From Cyanoderma ruficeps (Eukaryota > Chordata > Aves > Passeriformes > Timaliidae): a stretch of 64,000 nucleotides of DNA. The stretch spans positions 2,910,442-2,974,441 of the forward strand of contig VZDJ01000623.1 in the NCBI GenBank assembly GCA_008694505.1, written 5' to 3'. Below are positions 1 to 15,703 of this stretch, piece after piece. The stretch's first letter is position 1, and each line of letters begins with the position of its first letter. The notes under the pieces are model-generated. The model saw only the letters and a list, made by a program, of their open reading frames with translations. It did no database searches and was not told the origin of the DNA. The position numbers and the translations under genes are program-made.

Positions 1-1548
<1,548 letters not shown>

Positions 1549-2976
1549 TAGCCAACATCCCGGGAAAGCTCCCGGCAAATCCGGCAGCCCGGCAAACCCA
1601 CGGGATCCCCGTTTTCCCTCGAGCCCCAGGCTGCAGTCCTCGCTGCCCGTAGGTTTTGTGCAAGCAGGCGTTTAAAATGAGGATTTGAAGTGGGCCGTCG
1701 TTTTTGGCCAGCCAGAAAAATAGTGTTTGGATTGGAAAAGTCTATGCACTAAAAAAAACGAGGTTTTAGCTTGGTGAATTTTGAGAGAAAATCACAGTTT
1801 CCTGTGGAGGAAAAGGGCTTTTGCTTGGGAAAAAGACCCAAACCCCCACAAGCAACAAAGTCTTGTATTTGGTTGAAATCTGAAAAAGTTTATTCAAACT
1901 GTTTATATTTGAGTTTACAGTACTATGATAGGGCATTTTTCTGTAAAAATTGCCTTACTTTTCATTTCCATGGAGAAGACTGATCCTTCCAGTCAGACCC
2001 AGCTTCTCTCTTCCTGGGCCAAGTTAAGCTCCTGCACGAGGTTCATTTGTCTGACCAGGATTCAGACTCTGTGTACTACTGTGGGATTTGGCCCTCTGTC
2101 ATGTTTGTTTTGTGCCATAATTAATATAATTAATATTTGCAAGCTGCCCACTGGACTCAGATGTTTGGGATATATATTTTTTCTGAATGCGAGGGAAGGG
2201 GACATGGCAGCAAAGGGATTATTTGGAATTGTTTATTCTCTGGCTTCTGAGCATTTCTTTTATTCTCTCCTGTCCACCTGTAGGTATTTTATGTAATGAA
2301 ATGGAGGGATGTGTTACAGTTGAGGGGGGTTACTTTAAAGTGCAGCACTAAAAAGAAATGCTTTGCTGTGGATTGAAGTAGTCATTTCTAGACTGTACCT
2401 CACTGGATGTACAGTCATTTCTAGACAGTACCTGGAGCTGAAAGCATCTGTTACTCAGGATGGATTTAGGACAATGCTGCTCTCTGCTTCTGCCACCCCT
2501 GCTTGCCAACCCCTGCTCCTTGATGAGGACATGCCACCAGCCACGGTCCCCATGGCTCTGTGTGGAAGCTGTTTGCTCTTGCTGCCATGGGCACCGTTTC
2601 TCCCACAGCTGGGGTGGGTTCTGCCTTCTGGGTCCTCTGTGAGATACTTTTTCAGCCTGTGCTGTGGCTGAGCCAGGGGAGAGCCCCTTCTCTCTGCATA
2701 CTGGGCCTGGTGGGCATCATACCTGGTGTCCAGTTTGTGATGCCCAGTGCCAAATCCTACAGCTGCTGCCAAAAATCACTGTGCTCCTGGCACACACCTG
2801 GCACCTGCAAAGGAGTGATGCTGACCAACCTCAAAACACTTCCATGCACTGGCCATGCAGCAATGTAAAAACCCCCCTGTGTGGAAGAAACATCCCTTGA
2901 TTTTGGTTCCTGGTGCAGTATGGCAAGGCTGGACCCCAGTCAGGTCTAGAGCATCTGATAAATGCTTTGCTGCTAT

Positions 2977-3060
2977 ACTGGTGGATGATTAATGCAGTTC
3001 AACTGGTGGGTGATTAATCACCATCCATCCATTTAATTAATCTCAAATGGTATTAATTAA
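2977..3060. repeat. Short direct repeat plus paired TTAATTAA palindromes
   Basis: A 17-bp sequence of the form actggtggRtgattaat occurs at 2977-2993 and 3002-3018. It is followed by two TTAATTAA palindromes at 3033-3040 and 3053-3060, exactly 20 bp apart. TAAT cores are typical homeodomain binding cores, so an enhancer is possible. Sequence alone cannot show activity. Confidence 0.4.
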
Positions 3061-4698
3061 TGGCAATTAGTAGTCTGAAAAGTGTTAAAACATGTGGAAG
3101 GGTGGGAAGAGAAGGAAATCTGTTTAACCACTACAGAACCAGCAGGTCCCTGTGCAGAATCCAACCGTATCTTGCAGTGGTGAAGTCAATCAGGACATGA
3201 AGGATTAAACCAGATGTGTTAAGATAGGATGAGTTTTCACATGCCAGAAATATGAGGCAGAAAAATACTGGAAGATTTCCAAGCATCCCAGGTTAACTCC
3301 AGTTTGGCAGACAATGAAGAAGAGCTTTCCTTCCTCAAAGAAATCATTTAAAGAGTTAGGAGATGGTGGAGCCCCAGAGAAGCAATGAGGAGAGCCAGCA
3401 GCAAATACAAGGAGTTAAGAGGGAGCTGACATATCAAATACATTGCACCCAATACCTCCTGATAGGAAAAAGAAATCTCTGAGGTCTCTGTCCTACCTCT
3501 TTATTTCTCAGTGGTTTTCTCTGGGTACAGATTCCTTGCACGAGAAAGATCCCACGCAGCAAGTTACATGATCCAGCTGTGCCACCATTACACAATAGAA
3601 TGCTGCCTGATGCTATTAATAGACACATCATGAACTCTCCAAATAATTTCAAATGCAGCAATTTCACATCATGGAAGACAATTAAGTACGGCCTTTGCTG
3701 AGAGTAGGTTATGTCAGGCTGCATCCGAAGCCTGTGTAGTAGGGCAGAGCAGAGATCAGGCATTAGGCTGGATTATGCTACCTGTCAGGAAACAGGAAGG
3801 GATTCCTAAGGGAATCAGGCAAGATTTCTCAAGTGTATTGGCCTGATTCTCAGTCCACAGCCAGTTTATTCAATTTAGTCATGATTGGACTGCCTAGATT
3901 ATTTATAGGTCGTAGAGCTCTGTATTTTTAAGGCAATAGATAAATTGCGGTGTGATGCCAAGTTGTCAAATGTCAATGGGAAATGGAATGTGGCCAAGTA
4001 CAGGTACACCATAGTCATCCTTGTGATTGAAATGCCTCCTTGAAGCATGGAAAAGTAGTTAAAAGTCCTAGCAAGTATCAAAAAGATCCTGAAGAGTCAA
4101 AAGGCCATGCTAAACTTCAGTCTGAGAATATATTAATATAGGCTTCATCCATCCTCTATTCAACAGTCTGGAAAAATGAACTGTATTTCTAATCACTCTG
4201 AGCCTGTATCTTATCAGAGCAAGGTGACAATGCCAGCTCCCCACCTAACAGCTTTTGTTGCACAAGAATATTGCTACTCAAGAGATACTCAACCTCATGT
4301 CAACCTGTGTCCCAGCTGGAAGTCCTGGAGACATCCCAGCAAAGCCTGGAGCAATGTGAGCTGTCACTTGAGTGATGTCCAAGTCACACAAAATTACATT
4401 CCCTGTAGATTTACTGGAATTCAGCAACGAATTTGACCCACTGTACTTCTTTATCAGCAGCTTCCCAGGATGCCCAGGTGCACAGTCTCTTCGTTTAGCT
4501 AGATGGTCATGATGAGACACTTAATCATCTTTTAAAGAGCCCAAGAGGAAATTATTCTGAGCAAGTACAATGCTGGAGGGATTTTTGAGTCCCACAACTC
4601 TTTGTCTTCAGCCCTGGAACTGTGAACCCATAGCAAAACTGGACCTTGAGTCCCTGTGAGATGTGTGTGCACTGCTGCTGGTGGCAGTAAGTGAATGA

Positions 4699-5079
<381 letters not shown>

Positions 5080-5273
5080 GCGCCGGGGCGGCCAGGAGCG
5101 GGCAGGAGGCGGGGCTGGCAGGCGGCCTCGGGCCGTCGCACCCTGCTCGGCGAAGGACTAGAAGAAAGAAGATTTTTTTATGGCCATATTTTATACTGCG
5201 ATTCTGAAATGTTTCATTTATCACAAACTGCAATGACTCCAGGAGGAACGGAATCTAACAGTCTCTGGTGCTG

Positions 5274-5326
5274 TACATATATATACATATATATACATAT
5301 ATATATATATAAATNATATATGTATG
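5274..5326. repeat. AT-rich (TATATACA)n/(TA)n microsatellite with one N
   Basis: Alternating TATATACA and TA units lie about 200 bp after the CAMK1D stop. A single unknown base at 5315 suggests that assembly through the repeat was uncertain. Confidence 0.85.
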
Positions 5327-5679
5327 TGAGTCTAGCAATGTTCTGACTAATGAACACTCATTCTTTCCCCCAGTGATTTACTCTTTTTTCAGTGTAGGTA
5401 ACAGAATATGTTGTGGTTTTTTCCATTAACTACAAACATCTCAACTGGATTATTTAAATAGAAATACTTTTCTGAGCATTTTTTTTCTTTTAAAAATTAC
5501 TTCAAGTAATGTCCCTCTTCCAGTTTGCTGAGGGATAGGCTATTTCTGTAGGTAGGAACTGGCATTAACTTTGCAACATGGGAGGATTTCAATGGCATGC
5601 CATTTTTTGCTCCTCAAATTGGACTGCAAGTCTGTCTGGCTTTAGCAGAGCTGTTACTGCTCAGATTAAGAAACCGCTG

Positions 5680-5726
5680 CTCCCCCCCCCCNNNNNNNNC
5701 CCATCCTCCTCCTCCTCCTCCTCCTC
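5680..5726. repeat. C run, 8-N gap and (TCC)n repeat
   Basis: A C homopolymer runs into N at 5692-5699 and is followed by a TCC trinucleotide tract to about 5726. The true length is unknown because of the gap. Open frames across it contain X residues and are not genes. Confidence 0.9.
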
Positions 5727-8381
5727 GAAAGCCATGGAGAGAACTAAATTGCCACCAGCTGGGAGTCAGCTCATCTTGGCCTCATTCCTGTCTGGGGATC
5801 AGCACCCTTGTTTCAGAGGAGAGGCAGGTACACAGAGTCAGGCAGGAGCTGACCAGAGCTGTGCAAGGGAAACAACAGAGTGTGGTCTCATCCTGCAGAT
5901 CCCATCTCCTTCGAGTCTCTGTGTGCTGTGAGCAGAGGGAAAGAAAAGGAAGATACAGGGATGGGAATCAATGTCCTCTGCCACTGATTTGCTGTGCTGC
6001 CCTCAAGCAAGACAGTTAATTCACCAGCCTCCCCGCAGTGTGGCCTCTGGCATGGGATGCATCCTGCCCAATGGCTTCATGAGACAGATTCTGAGCACCC
6101 ACCGCTCCTTGGGGCTTTGCCTGACGTTGCTGATGCTCAGCACCTCCCAGAGTAGCCAGAAGTGAGGAGAGGAGTGGAGTGGTGCTTGAAGCCCCCTGTA
6201 AAGCACTGGCAGGTTCTTGGGTGCAAAGTGCAGGATCTGGTGTAGTGTAGCTCCATCACGTTCAGGCTGAGCTCCATCATGATCAGGCAGTAGCTCCATC
6301 GTGAGAGTTGAGGAGTGCTGAGCTGGGAAAGCGGCACCTCGCTGAAAGGCACAGGCACAGCTGGGGCACTGGTGGCACTGCCTCTCCCTCGTCCCCAGAA
6401 CCTCATATACCAAAGCAAGCCCAATTTACCCATTTTTTAATCACTGAATGCATGCACTTCTCGGGCTCTTTGTGCTGGTCCACAGTTCAGGAACACCCAC
6501 CACAACTGCTGTGCTGCTGTGCATTAAAGCAGCTTGAAACAGAAAAGAGGGCAAATTTGCCCAGTTTGATAAAGGGCTCCCTCCAGGTTGCCTCAATGAA
6601 ATTCCCATCTGATTTTGCTTTGAGGAGGTGAGAGGGGAGGCAGGTGCCAGAGGCACAATTCCCTGCAGCATGCTCTGTTGTCACACTTGCCTCACTTTCC
6701 TGCACAAGAAATTGTGAAAGCCAGTCACAGAGGGAGCTCAATGTATCAGGCAATAGTGCCTGTGCTGGGAAAAGCCATAAGACAGGTATTTTTCATCAAG
6801 ACTTCTATATCCTGCTCCAGCTTTAGTTGGTTGGCTTCACACAGCAGAGCCAGGATTTCATCCATCATACTGCAAAAACCCTTGGGAAAAAAAAAAAAAG
6901 ATGGAAAAGCAGGTGGCAGTGAGCACTGACTGTTTGAAATAGCCACTCCTTTGGTGGCACTTACAGCTGTTGCACCAGGTCTCTAGTTTCCTGTGTTAAG
7001 TTGCTCCCTGTTTTCAGAGGGCTGTGGCACATCTGAGTCATCCCCCTGTGCACCCCACCGTGCTCAGCTGGCATGGATGCTCACACAGAAAAGGCTTCAA
7101 CTTCCCAATTTCTCATTTTAGGAAAGATGGCAGATACTGAACTGTTGGGGGCTTATAGAAAAAACTCCGTACAATTTCCACAGTGAAGACTTCTGACCAA
7201 GATTTGGGCAGACTGAAGGGCAAGGGGTCTCCTTGCTGCAAGTCACACTCCTGTCCCCATACCCTGGCCATTGCCACCATACAGTTTTTATCAGCATTTA
7301 CATCTGAGCTCTTTAGTCTTGATGCAAAAGCATCAAAACATGAGTAGAACACAATTTAAATTCAGTCTAAGGCCACTTTATTTTACCAGCCTGGGTAAGG
7401 AAGTTTTAGTTTTGAGAGACTCCAAGACATTCAAGGGATTTTGAACCCCTATAATTTTATAAGCACTGTTGGCCCCATTCTGCTCCCGTTGCAGGCTGTA
7501 AATAGACACTCTCCCAGTTTGGCATCAGTGGAGTTCCCCACGTTTACACACGTGCAACCAAAAGCAGGATTTAGTTAGGGAATAATTTTGTCTCTGTAGA
7601 GCAGTTTTAAAGGTTAGGGCTCAAGTGTTCCCTCTGCACCTCCTATTCTGAAACCTGAGCTCTGGTTTGAACTTGACCTCAGCAGTTGCTGTGGCCGCTG
7701 ATCAAAATACAGCATCCCAATGAATCTTGCAGAAAAAAGAAAAGCAAATGGATTTTCATCTCCAGGACAAAGAGCAGTGACAGGAGCGAAGGCAGACATG
7801 CTGTCCTGCAGATGGGGGGTTCCCATGTGCTGGCTGTCCTTCCTTGCTGGGTGCTTTCTGTGGTTTTTTTGTTGGGGGGGGGGTATTCTTTCCTTCCATT
7901 GTTGGAATTAGTGTGATTTGGTTTTGCTACTGCAAGTAATATTCTGCCTTGGTTGTGTAATTTATCATCATTCTCTTTGGCTTGCTATCAACTGCTGGGA
8001 TCATAAGATAAGAAACAGAAGCACTTAAGAGCAAAATTGTTTCTTTCTGCTACAGTTTTGGTGGTGGGGAGCTTTTATTTGGTATCAGTGAAAAAGAGCT
8101 GGAGACCTGACCAAGGCTCACCAGATGCTTAAAGATCTCTCCTGAAACATCACTTGGTTAAAACTTTTCATTTAAATCTGGGTACATCTGTTAACAGAGG
8201 TGACTTGGCAGCATCCAGGCCAGATCTATGGGGAGAGCTGGAGACTTTGTGCATTGGCAGCACAGCCTGTTAGGGCAAACGCTCCAGTCTTGCTTGCCAG
8301 GGATGCTCCAGTGCTTTTGCATGTCCTTCCCCTGCCCCAGCCCACTTCTACCCGGCCACTCTCACAGGAGAATGCAAAGGT

Positions 8382-8387
8382 AATAAA
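8382..8387 (+). terminator. Possible internal poly(A) signal AATAAA
   Basis: A canonical hexamer lies 3.3 kb into the probable CAMK1D 3' UTR. No strong GU-rich element is obvious downstream, so use is doubtful. Confidence 0.2.
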
Positions 8388-9105
8388 GAGTAAATAACGT
8401 GGATATGGGGTGAACGGCCGCATAGCCCCACAGTAGAATCTCCAAAACAAATCCCAGCTGGCCTTGCCATGAAGGACTAGGTAGAAAAATCATTCTGGGC
8501 TCTTTTCCAATGAACTGCCCTACTAAACAGTCTGTGATTTGCTGCTTGCATGAGGACTTCAGCCTGGACTCTGTTTGTTACCCTTTTCTGCTTTATTTTA
8601 CTGGTACCAATGTGTTTTTCCTTTATAACTTGTTTTCCTCAGCTCCTTCCCCTTCTTTTTCTTTGCTTGCAGCTTTGATTGTTGATTTTTACCTCCAGAG
8701 TCACAGAGGCCACCTCTGATGCCAACAGCAGTGCTCTTTCTGGGAAAACAAAACAAAACAAAAAAATCCAGAAAAGCTCCAGCTGGCCCCTTAGCCTGCA
8801 GAAGAAGTTGTGAGGACAGGCTGCCCATGAACTCTGCGAGCTGAAACTCAGTATTGCAGTGGCAAGGGCTTCTGCTGATGATTTTGCATGTGACTTCATT
8901 CCCAGTGCATCCTAACTCTCTGCTGGATCAGCCCTTCTGCAGCACGAAATGGATATTGGCCCTGCGACATGGCTAATGGGGAAGTAGGAGTGTGGGGAAA
9001 ACCTGGCAGTGTTGCTTTCCTCAGACTGTGTCACTCTGCTGCTGCTGTCTCTCTGTCTCTGTCTTGGTTGCTGTTGTACAGGTGCCATTAGAGTAGTGTG
9101 TGGGA

Positions 9106-9130
9106 AAAAAAAAAAAAAAAGGAAAAAAAA
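9106..9130. repeat. A-rich tract
   Basis: A run of about 15 A is followed by GG and another 8 A. No retroposed body or target-site duplication is recognisable around it. Confidence 0.8.
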
Positions 9131-9179
9131 GGTAGGATTTTACCTATGCCTTGTGTGTCTGTTATGGTTGTGGTGCCGA

Positions 9180-9185
9180 AATAAA
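9180..9185 (+). terminator. Possible internal poly(A) signal AATAAA
   Basis: A canonical hexamer lies just after a GT-rich stretch but has no clear downstream GU-rich element. It is a weak candidate for a medium-length CAMK1D transcript. Confidence 0.2.
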
Positions 9186-10313
9186 ACCAAGAAATTTGGT
9201 TCATTCCTGACATGAATCAAACCACAAAAAGGGGTATGATCCCACTGGTCTACATCTCCATGCAGTTCTGCTGTAGACATTGGATAATTGGATTGGGGTT
9301 TCTGCTGTGCATGTTTCCTGCATACCTCCATGACCACTGGCAGTATTTTTTTATTACCAGTTCTTTTGGGTCCCTGCCTGGTTCTGATGAAATTCAGGTC
9401 TTGTCCTAAGAATTTTTCTGTCCCAGGGCCATCATAGCCCCTGATCTCAGGCTTTTCTCCCCAAACCCTCTGCAAACCAGAACATGGGCCTCCAGGCTGC
9501 CCATGAATGTGGTTGCAGCTGGCCCCAAGGCTGTCCCCTTCCTATTTTTAGGGAAGCAAACTGCCAGAGAAAGCCAGATAGCTTTCAGCCATTGGCAAGC
9601 AGAGAGGATATTGCCCTTTGATGTGAACTTGGCATTAACAAGATCAGCTCTAGGGAAACCTGTGCTATTACTCCCTCCTGTGATAACAGCTCCAGCCCTG
9701 AGCAGCACTGAATGAGCACAAGATAGAAACACCAGACTGACTTTGCCAGCAAGATCATGCAGGCTGTAACCTGTTCCTTTTGCTCTTTCCAAAGAACCAG
9801 GGGATTCATCTACTGCGAAAATAACAGTTTCTAGGCTGAGCCCTAAGGTACAAAAGTAACTTCGATTCAGCATATGGAAATTCTCATTTGATGCAATTGT
9901 TCCTGTTCTTGCTCCCATGCATATTTACCTATCTGAATTGGGGCCTGAACAAATCCCAGAAATTATTAATGGGAAGGGAGTTTTGCCTTCCTTACTCGTG
10001 CTTATTTGCACCAGAAACTTGAACGCTCGTTCAAGCAAAAAGCAGAAACACGCACAGAGACTACAGTATCCAAGGAACACAGCACCAAGACCAAGAGTGG
10101 AGGATTAGTTGGCAAATCACTGTCAGCAGTGGCTGACTGAGGGAACAGCAACCTGCTCACAAACACTGCATGAACTCTTGTTTCCCCTGCTAAACCAGTC
10201 ATCGCATAATTCATGCCTGGCAGCAAGTTTTACTCAATCCCTTTTGTTTTCCCTCACATCCCTGCAGCCGGGTCCTGCCTTCCCACCCTGTCTGCAGGGT
10301 GCTCTGGTCTCTG

Positions 10314-10350
10314 TGACACACGTGTGTGTTTGTGTGTGCATGTGCACATT
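10314..10350. repeat. GT/CA alternating purine-pyrimidine tract
   Basis: An imperfect ACACACGTGTGTG-type run continues as TG repeats with a few interruptions. It is a minor dinucleotide repeat inside the probable 3' UTR. Confidence 0.7.
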
Positions 10351-10692
10351 GTGGCCCCAGGGGTCACAGATCCCTCGGGTGGGTGATCAGGAGTTGGTCC
10401 AGGTTTTTTGGTCTGACTTTGCACGGTTGGGTCAAAGCTGTGTAAATAGTGTTTGTAGCTGTGGATAGAGGCTCTTTAGCCTGGACTCTGTTTTTCAAGA
10501 CCCCCTTCCCCACCACAAATAGTGCCAGTTATCTGTCCAGGTAGCTTTTTATTTTCCCCCTCCTCTTCATAAATGCCAAGGTCAGTCGAATGGCTCTTAC
10601 AGTTTTTCCATACTTCAGAGTGGAATCAGGGCCTGTGCACACGCAAGCGTTGTGAAAAAACACTGCTGAACTAATGATGGCATCAACTGTTC

Positions 10693-10698
10693 AATAAA
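10693..10698 (+). terminator. CAMK1D: Candidate distal CAMK1D poly(A) signal
   Basis: An AATAAA is followed at a suitable distance by TGTGTT and further T/G-rich sequence. It is the last canonical + strand hexamer before several kilobases of intergenic DNA. The low-repeat sequence continuing to about 10930 leaves open a later end. Confidence 0.4.
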
Positions 10699-13600
10699 TG
10701 CATGATACTGCACTGCATGTGTTAAACTGCTGTTCACTGTTTCTGTATTTCCCGAGCCTTTTCTTTATGCACATTCAACCCAATGTTCTCTCTGAGGGAA
10801 TTACTTCAATGTATCGCTTTTAAATGACTCAATGTATCTGTAATTCGAAATCCATTGTTAAGTTTAAGTAAATGCAAAAGTTGGTGTTTTGTAAACAAGA
10901 TACTGCAAAGCCTGGTAATGTATTTTGTCTTTCTGTTGAGTGCTCTGCAGCATATACAGGAAGAGTCACCATCCAGAGCAGCTTAAAATTAGGCAGCAAT
11001 CACATACACAGGTGTAGAAGCAGGTAGCTGGGGAGGTGAGAATCCCTTTTTTAATACAACACTTACAAATTTGATCTGCATCAAAAATTCCTTCCCTGGG
11101 TCACTAACACTCAGAGCTACCAAGCAACATGTTGGTGTGTCTCTTTGTTTTTTTTCTTTTTTCCTTTTGGTTTGTTTTTCCTATTGAAAATTCAGATTGG
11201 TTTACTCAATTCTTAGTATTTTTCCCTTCCTACAAGATAATTCTTTCTCACCTGTTGAAGTATGAACTGCATTTTGGGGACCAAGATGCTGTGATTCTTT
11301 GCCTGCACAAAATAGGGCAGAGAGCTGAGCTAAACTATCCCATCCTTTCCAAAGCATCACCACCTAAATACTACCATTTAATCCCTGAACCTCCAAGTGA
11401 TACCATTTATCCATGGAAGAGTTTGGTGTGGTACTTTTCCTTCTTCCACATGGAAACCATGCCCTTGCCTTCTCTTCCCTTAGTCATTGACTCATTTTCA
11501 TCTGTGGTGGTCTTTCCAAGACAGGGTACAGAATGGCTCCATGGTACTTTCATTAGCTCCAGCCCAAACTTCTTGTGGGCATCAGCAGGGCTTTGGTCCC
11601 AGCTCCTGAGTGGCTGCTGTGTGGAAGATGCTGGAGATCCCAACACTCAAAGCAGAGTCATCTGAAAGGACTGGGAAATTGCTCTGTCTTCCTGGCAAGG
11701 GTATGCCAAGCAGCAGGCCTGGGAAGCAAGTGCCATGCTGGTGACATGGTTGGAAATTATTCTCCATGGTGGCCAAAAACACCAAGAAGTCTTGAGCCCC
11801 TCTTCACAGCCAGGGCTGTGCCATTGCTGAATCACTCTATGGCAGCACAACAAATCATCAATTACAGTTGTAAACCTGAGTTCAGGGTGCTGAGGCAGCA
11901 GCTGGTGTGAGGCTCCATGAGGAGGTGGATGTGTGCTGTGATTCCTGGTGGGTGGGAGCTCTTAGGGGGTTGCTCGGAGCAGCTCTGAGCTTTTCCATCT
12001 CTCATCTTGCATCCCCTGAGCTCAGCATGGTATCACACCTGCTGAGTCTTATTAGATCAAGCATGATCCCCAAAGTGAAAAGTGTAGAGGGTTGCAGCTC
12101 AGTTAGTGCAACTCATGTTTTGGTCAACATAACATCAACGACCTGCCATACATTGACCTCTAGTTAAGAAACAATATTTTGGCCTGTTTGGGTCTTTTTT
12201 AGGTAGATATTTTATTTGAGCCAGAAAACAGTGGGAGAAAAAAAAGCCTAGTCTGCCCAGAATAGTGACTCCCCAAATATCCCCAACTGCAAAACATCCC
12301 TCAGTTGACTTCTAATGAAAATGCAAGCATGTTTTCTACAAAGGCTTAAATCTTAATCAAGGAATGTCAGTGTGCCTAATATTGCAGGTCTTGTGATTGA
12401 TAACAAGTTCATAACAGCATCCATGTCCAAAAAGAAGGGAGAATGTGTATTTACTCCATGCATGTATTAAGGCATTGCAAAAGTTTTATCTGCGTAATGA
12501 GTTTGCAGTTCTGCAAATTGTTAATGGGGCTACATCGCAAGTGGTTCTTTGCCTTGACAATCATGTATACATATCGAGATTTCTATCATAATGACAATTT
12601 AAAGGGATGACTAATTGTTTTCCTCCAATAAATCCAATTAAATCAACCTGATGTGAAGTCTGATGATTTTGAGTGCATGAGTCTCCACCCACGTGCAGAA
12701 AGGGAGTGAGTAATTTCTGTGGCTGCTCCACTGCTCTGTTGTGTTTTATGCAATGATGTTCCTTGATATCCCAAAGGAGAATAACAAGATTTTCTTTCTC
12801 CCCAGATCACTCCATAGAGAAATTACTATAAAGGATGGTTTGTCCTTTAGATTTTTCCTAAAGCTATCGATGGAAATGGTGTTGAATGTCAACATATGGA
12901 GACATGGCTTTCTCCTGGGCACTGAGAATATATGTGTAGGGCTGGGAAAAGGACATGTACTTGTTGGAGACTGCTGCACCTTTGAATTGGTCCTGGTGAC
13001 TTACACACCCTGTGTTGGGAGTCATTAAAGGAGACAGGATTTTCATCAGTGAGAATTTCTGAGTCCCCTTTGCAGTCAGCCGTGCTCTCCAAAGACTGTT
13101 GAGTGTGCTCCATCATTGGCTTGATTTTCTGCCAGATGATGTTCCTGGGGTGTGTTATGCCTTGCTTTTCTTTTTTCCTCCTATTTTTCTCCACTGTTGT
13201 TTCTTATTTTCTGGTTTTCATTCACTGGCTCACAAGAATTCCTCCCCCCTTAAAATAGGTGACAAAACCAACATGCCCAGCAGGGAAGTGGGCCTGTGCT
13301 TGAGGCCAAAGCTAGGTGGTTTTAGACACCTGGTTCAGTACCAGAGCTGAAACAAACAACAGTGATGATGGCAACTCACAGCAATATAAAGAGAAAGTCA
13401 AATTACTTATAAAGCTTTTATTTTGTGAATGAAGAAACAATCCTCGGAACCAACATGGTGTTTGAAACCTGTGGTGAGCAACTGTGTTCTCAGAATTAGG
13501 TTTTGATGGTAGGTTGTACCAGGACAGGTGAGATAACCTCCAATTTGGGCTCTGGAAAAAGCACATCCATGGCAAGATACATCATTGGAAAAGTACATCC

Positions 13601-15703
13601 ATGTACAAAAGTGCTGTCTGGAAGTTTGTTGGAGGCGGTGTGTGACACTGAGCCACAAACACATGATTCGCAGTGTCAGGAGGAGCAGCAGATCCTGTAG
13701 AAAGACTGTGCAGTCTTCCACATAAGCCTGAACTCTGACATTCCTTTCATACTAAGGAGCTCACTCCCACCTGTGTGTAAGTTAGCTGGATTTAGCTCAA
13801 ATTTGATACTTACAGTGGATAAAGGTCTATCCCACATTTCACTGTGGAATTAAAATCTCAGCCACGAAAACTTCCTCATGTTTTGGTTTTAAAGTCATGA
13901 GATCCTCCATAGGTTCAGTGGTCACTGAACCAGGCTGTTCCAAGCTCCCAGTGAGACTGGGCAGAAGATCACCCCAGGACCACTGAAATCCTCATGCATG
14001 ACATCCTGATGATGTCATGTCAATATTCAGTTAATCTTTGTACATTTTCATCACTGCTCTTTGCTCAGACACAAATTCTGGGCAGTTTGCAACAAGGGAG
14101 ATAAAACATCAGTACAGGGAAGCCAGAGGGACAAGACCAAGATGCAACTGTAGAAAATATTTTGCTTGCAACCTTGCCAAAATCCACAGCCATGTTTGCA
14201 CTGGAGGGAAGGGGACTGTCCTTGCCTTGAAGGCTTTCAGAGTGTTAGTATGCACTGAGGTCTGCCTTATGCCATACATCAGCTTTTCATTGTGCTACAC
14301 CAACACCATTTTTGACTCCTGCTCCTCAGAACTGTCCCTTCCCAGAACCAAGGCTCCAGTGGGCTGTGGCCGCTCTTCTTTCACAGCCAAGGGGAGTTTT
14401 GAATGAGTTATACCTGCTGAAGCAGAGAAAGTGCAGGTGCACAACTTTGAGGACCATTCAACCTGAGCAGAGATAGACCCCTATGGTTCAGGAGCAGGTG
14501 ATGCTGAGGAAGATCCATCCTGCACAGAGCTTTCAAATCAGCTCTTGTGCAGTGTAAACAGTCCTACCCTCTGTGATCATGCCTACATTGAATCTCCTCA
14601 TCCAGGCCAAACCTTCCCAGCTCTGTGAATCCACAAAACCATACTGGTCTTGTGAGGATCCCTTCAGGCAGCTTTCCATGGGGAGACAACATGGGCCTAC
14701 ACTGCCCAAAAGCACTGCCAGGACACTCTAAGCTGTCATAGGGAAGAGAGGATGCACTCTTCCATTGTATGCTTCCTCCCAACTCTGGACATGCCTCAGG
14801 GAGAAAATCCACCTCCATCACCATGGGTGCGTGCACTGCCCAGCACATGTGAGTCTCTGTTGGGTGGGCCCTCTCAACCATGCTGAATTATTGTGGTGAC
14901 AACCATTTTTTATATCTGTGGGGGTGGGGAAGAAGGACCATCTGGATTATCACTGTGAGTATTCAATTGAGTATTTCCAGTTTATTTGGCATTTGGGCCT
15001 TCTGGATTACATTGGGATAAATTCCTGACTTCCAAACTTTGTTTGCTTATCCTGAATTTAAGAGTTTCTTTTCTTTTTTAATCTTTGGGGTTTTTCTTTC
15101 TATAATTTCAATATGCTGATAAAGTTACGGTCAATTAATGATTCATTTACCTCCTTCATTAAAGTGTTTTGTTTAGGGAAATTAATAATAATAGAGCTGA
15201 GAGGCAATTTGCTGTTCCCATCAAACTCATGAACTTTGTGCTTTCTTTGGCGCCATATAGACTCTTGTATGTTTTTCATTTTCTTTGTTTAGGACAGAGG
15301 CAAGAGTGTGTTCACATCTGTGCCTCAGCTTGCAGTCTAACAGTGAACAGAAATGCATAATAAATCTCAAGCTAATGCTTCTTTTTGTTGCAGGTACCAG
15401 CTGGGCAGGTACCAGCCATATTAAGACTCACATATCACATCTTCAAGTTTGCATTTGCACGAAGTAGCATCTGAACTGTAACTCTCCCTCCCAGTCTTTG
15501 ACACAATGCAGCTCAGTGTAACACCTAAGTGGGAGGTGCTACCAAAATTAAAAAAAAATAAAATTATAGTCATGGTGAGCTCATACTGGCCTTCAATGGG
15601 AGTTGACAGATGAACTCCTGTTCTCAACAAAAAGAGCACAGGTACATGATGGACACACACTTGGACTTATAACATACAGTAGGACAATACAATAGAATGC
15701 AAT

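Larger units (their letters stand above)
5080..10720 (+). other. CAMK1D: Probable CAMK1D 3' UTR
   Basis: After the TGA there is no splice site that I would trust and no new gene. The first 70 bases are very GC-rich and are followed by an AT-rich stretch. The best polyadenylation candidate is the AATAAA at 10693-10698 with a TGTGTT element about 25 bases downstream. Earlier AATAAA hexamers at 8382 and 9180 could give shorter forms. The segment contains an AT microsatellite with an N, a C run with an 8-N gap and a TCC repeat, and poly(A) runs near 6889 and 9106. The right boundary is an inference. Confidence 0.4.

Noticed and set aside
11129..11665. 178-residue + strand open frame downstream of CAMK1D
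   Set aside because: It begins in a T-rich Phe/Leu tract and then loses any protein character. An overlapping antisense frame exists.
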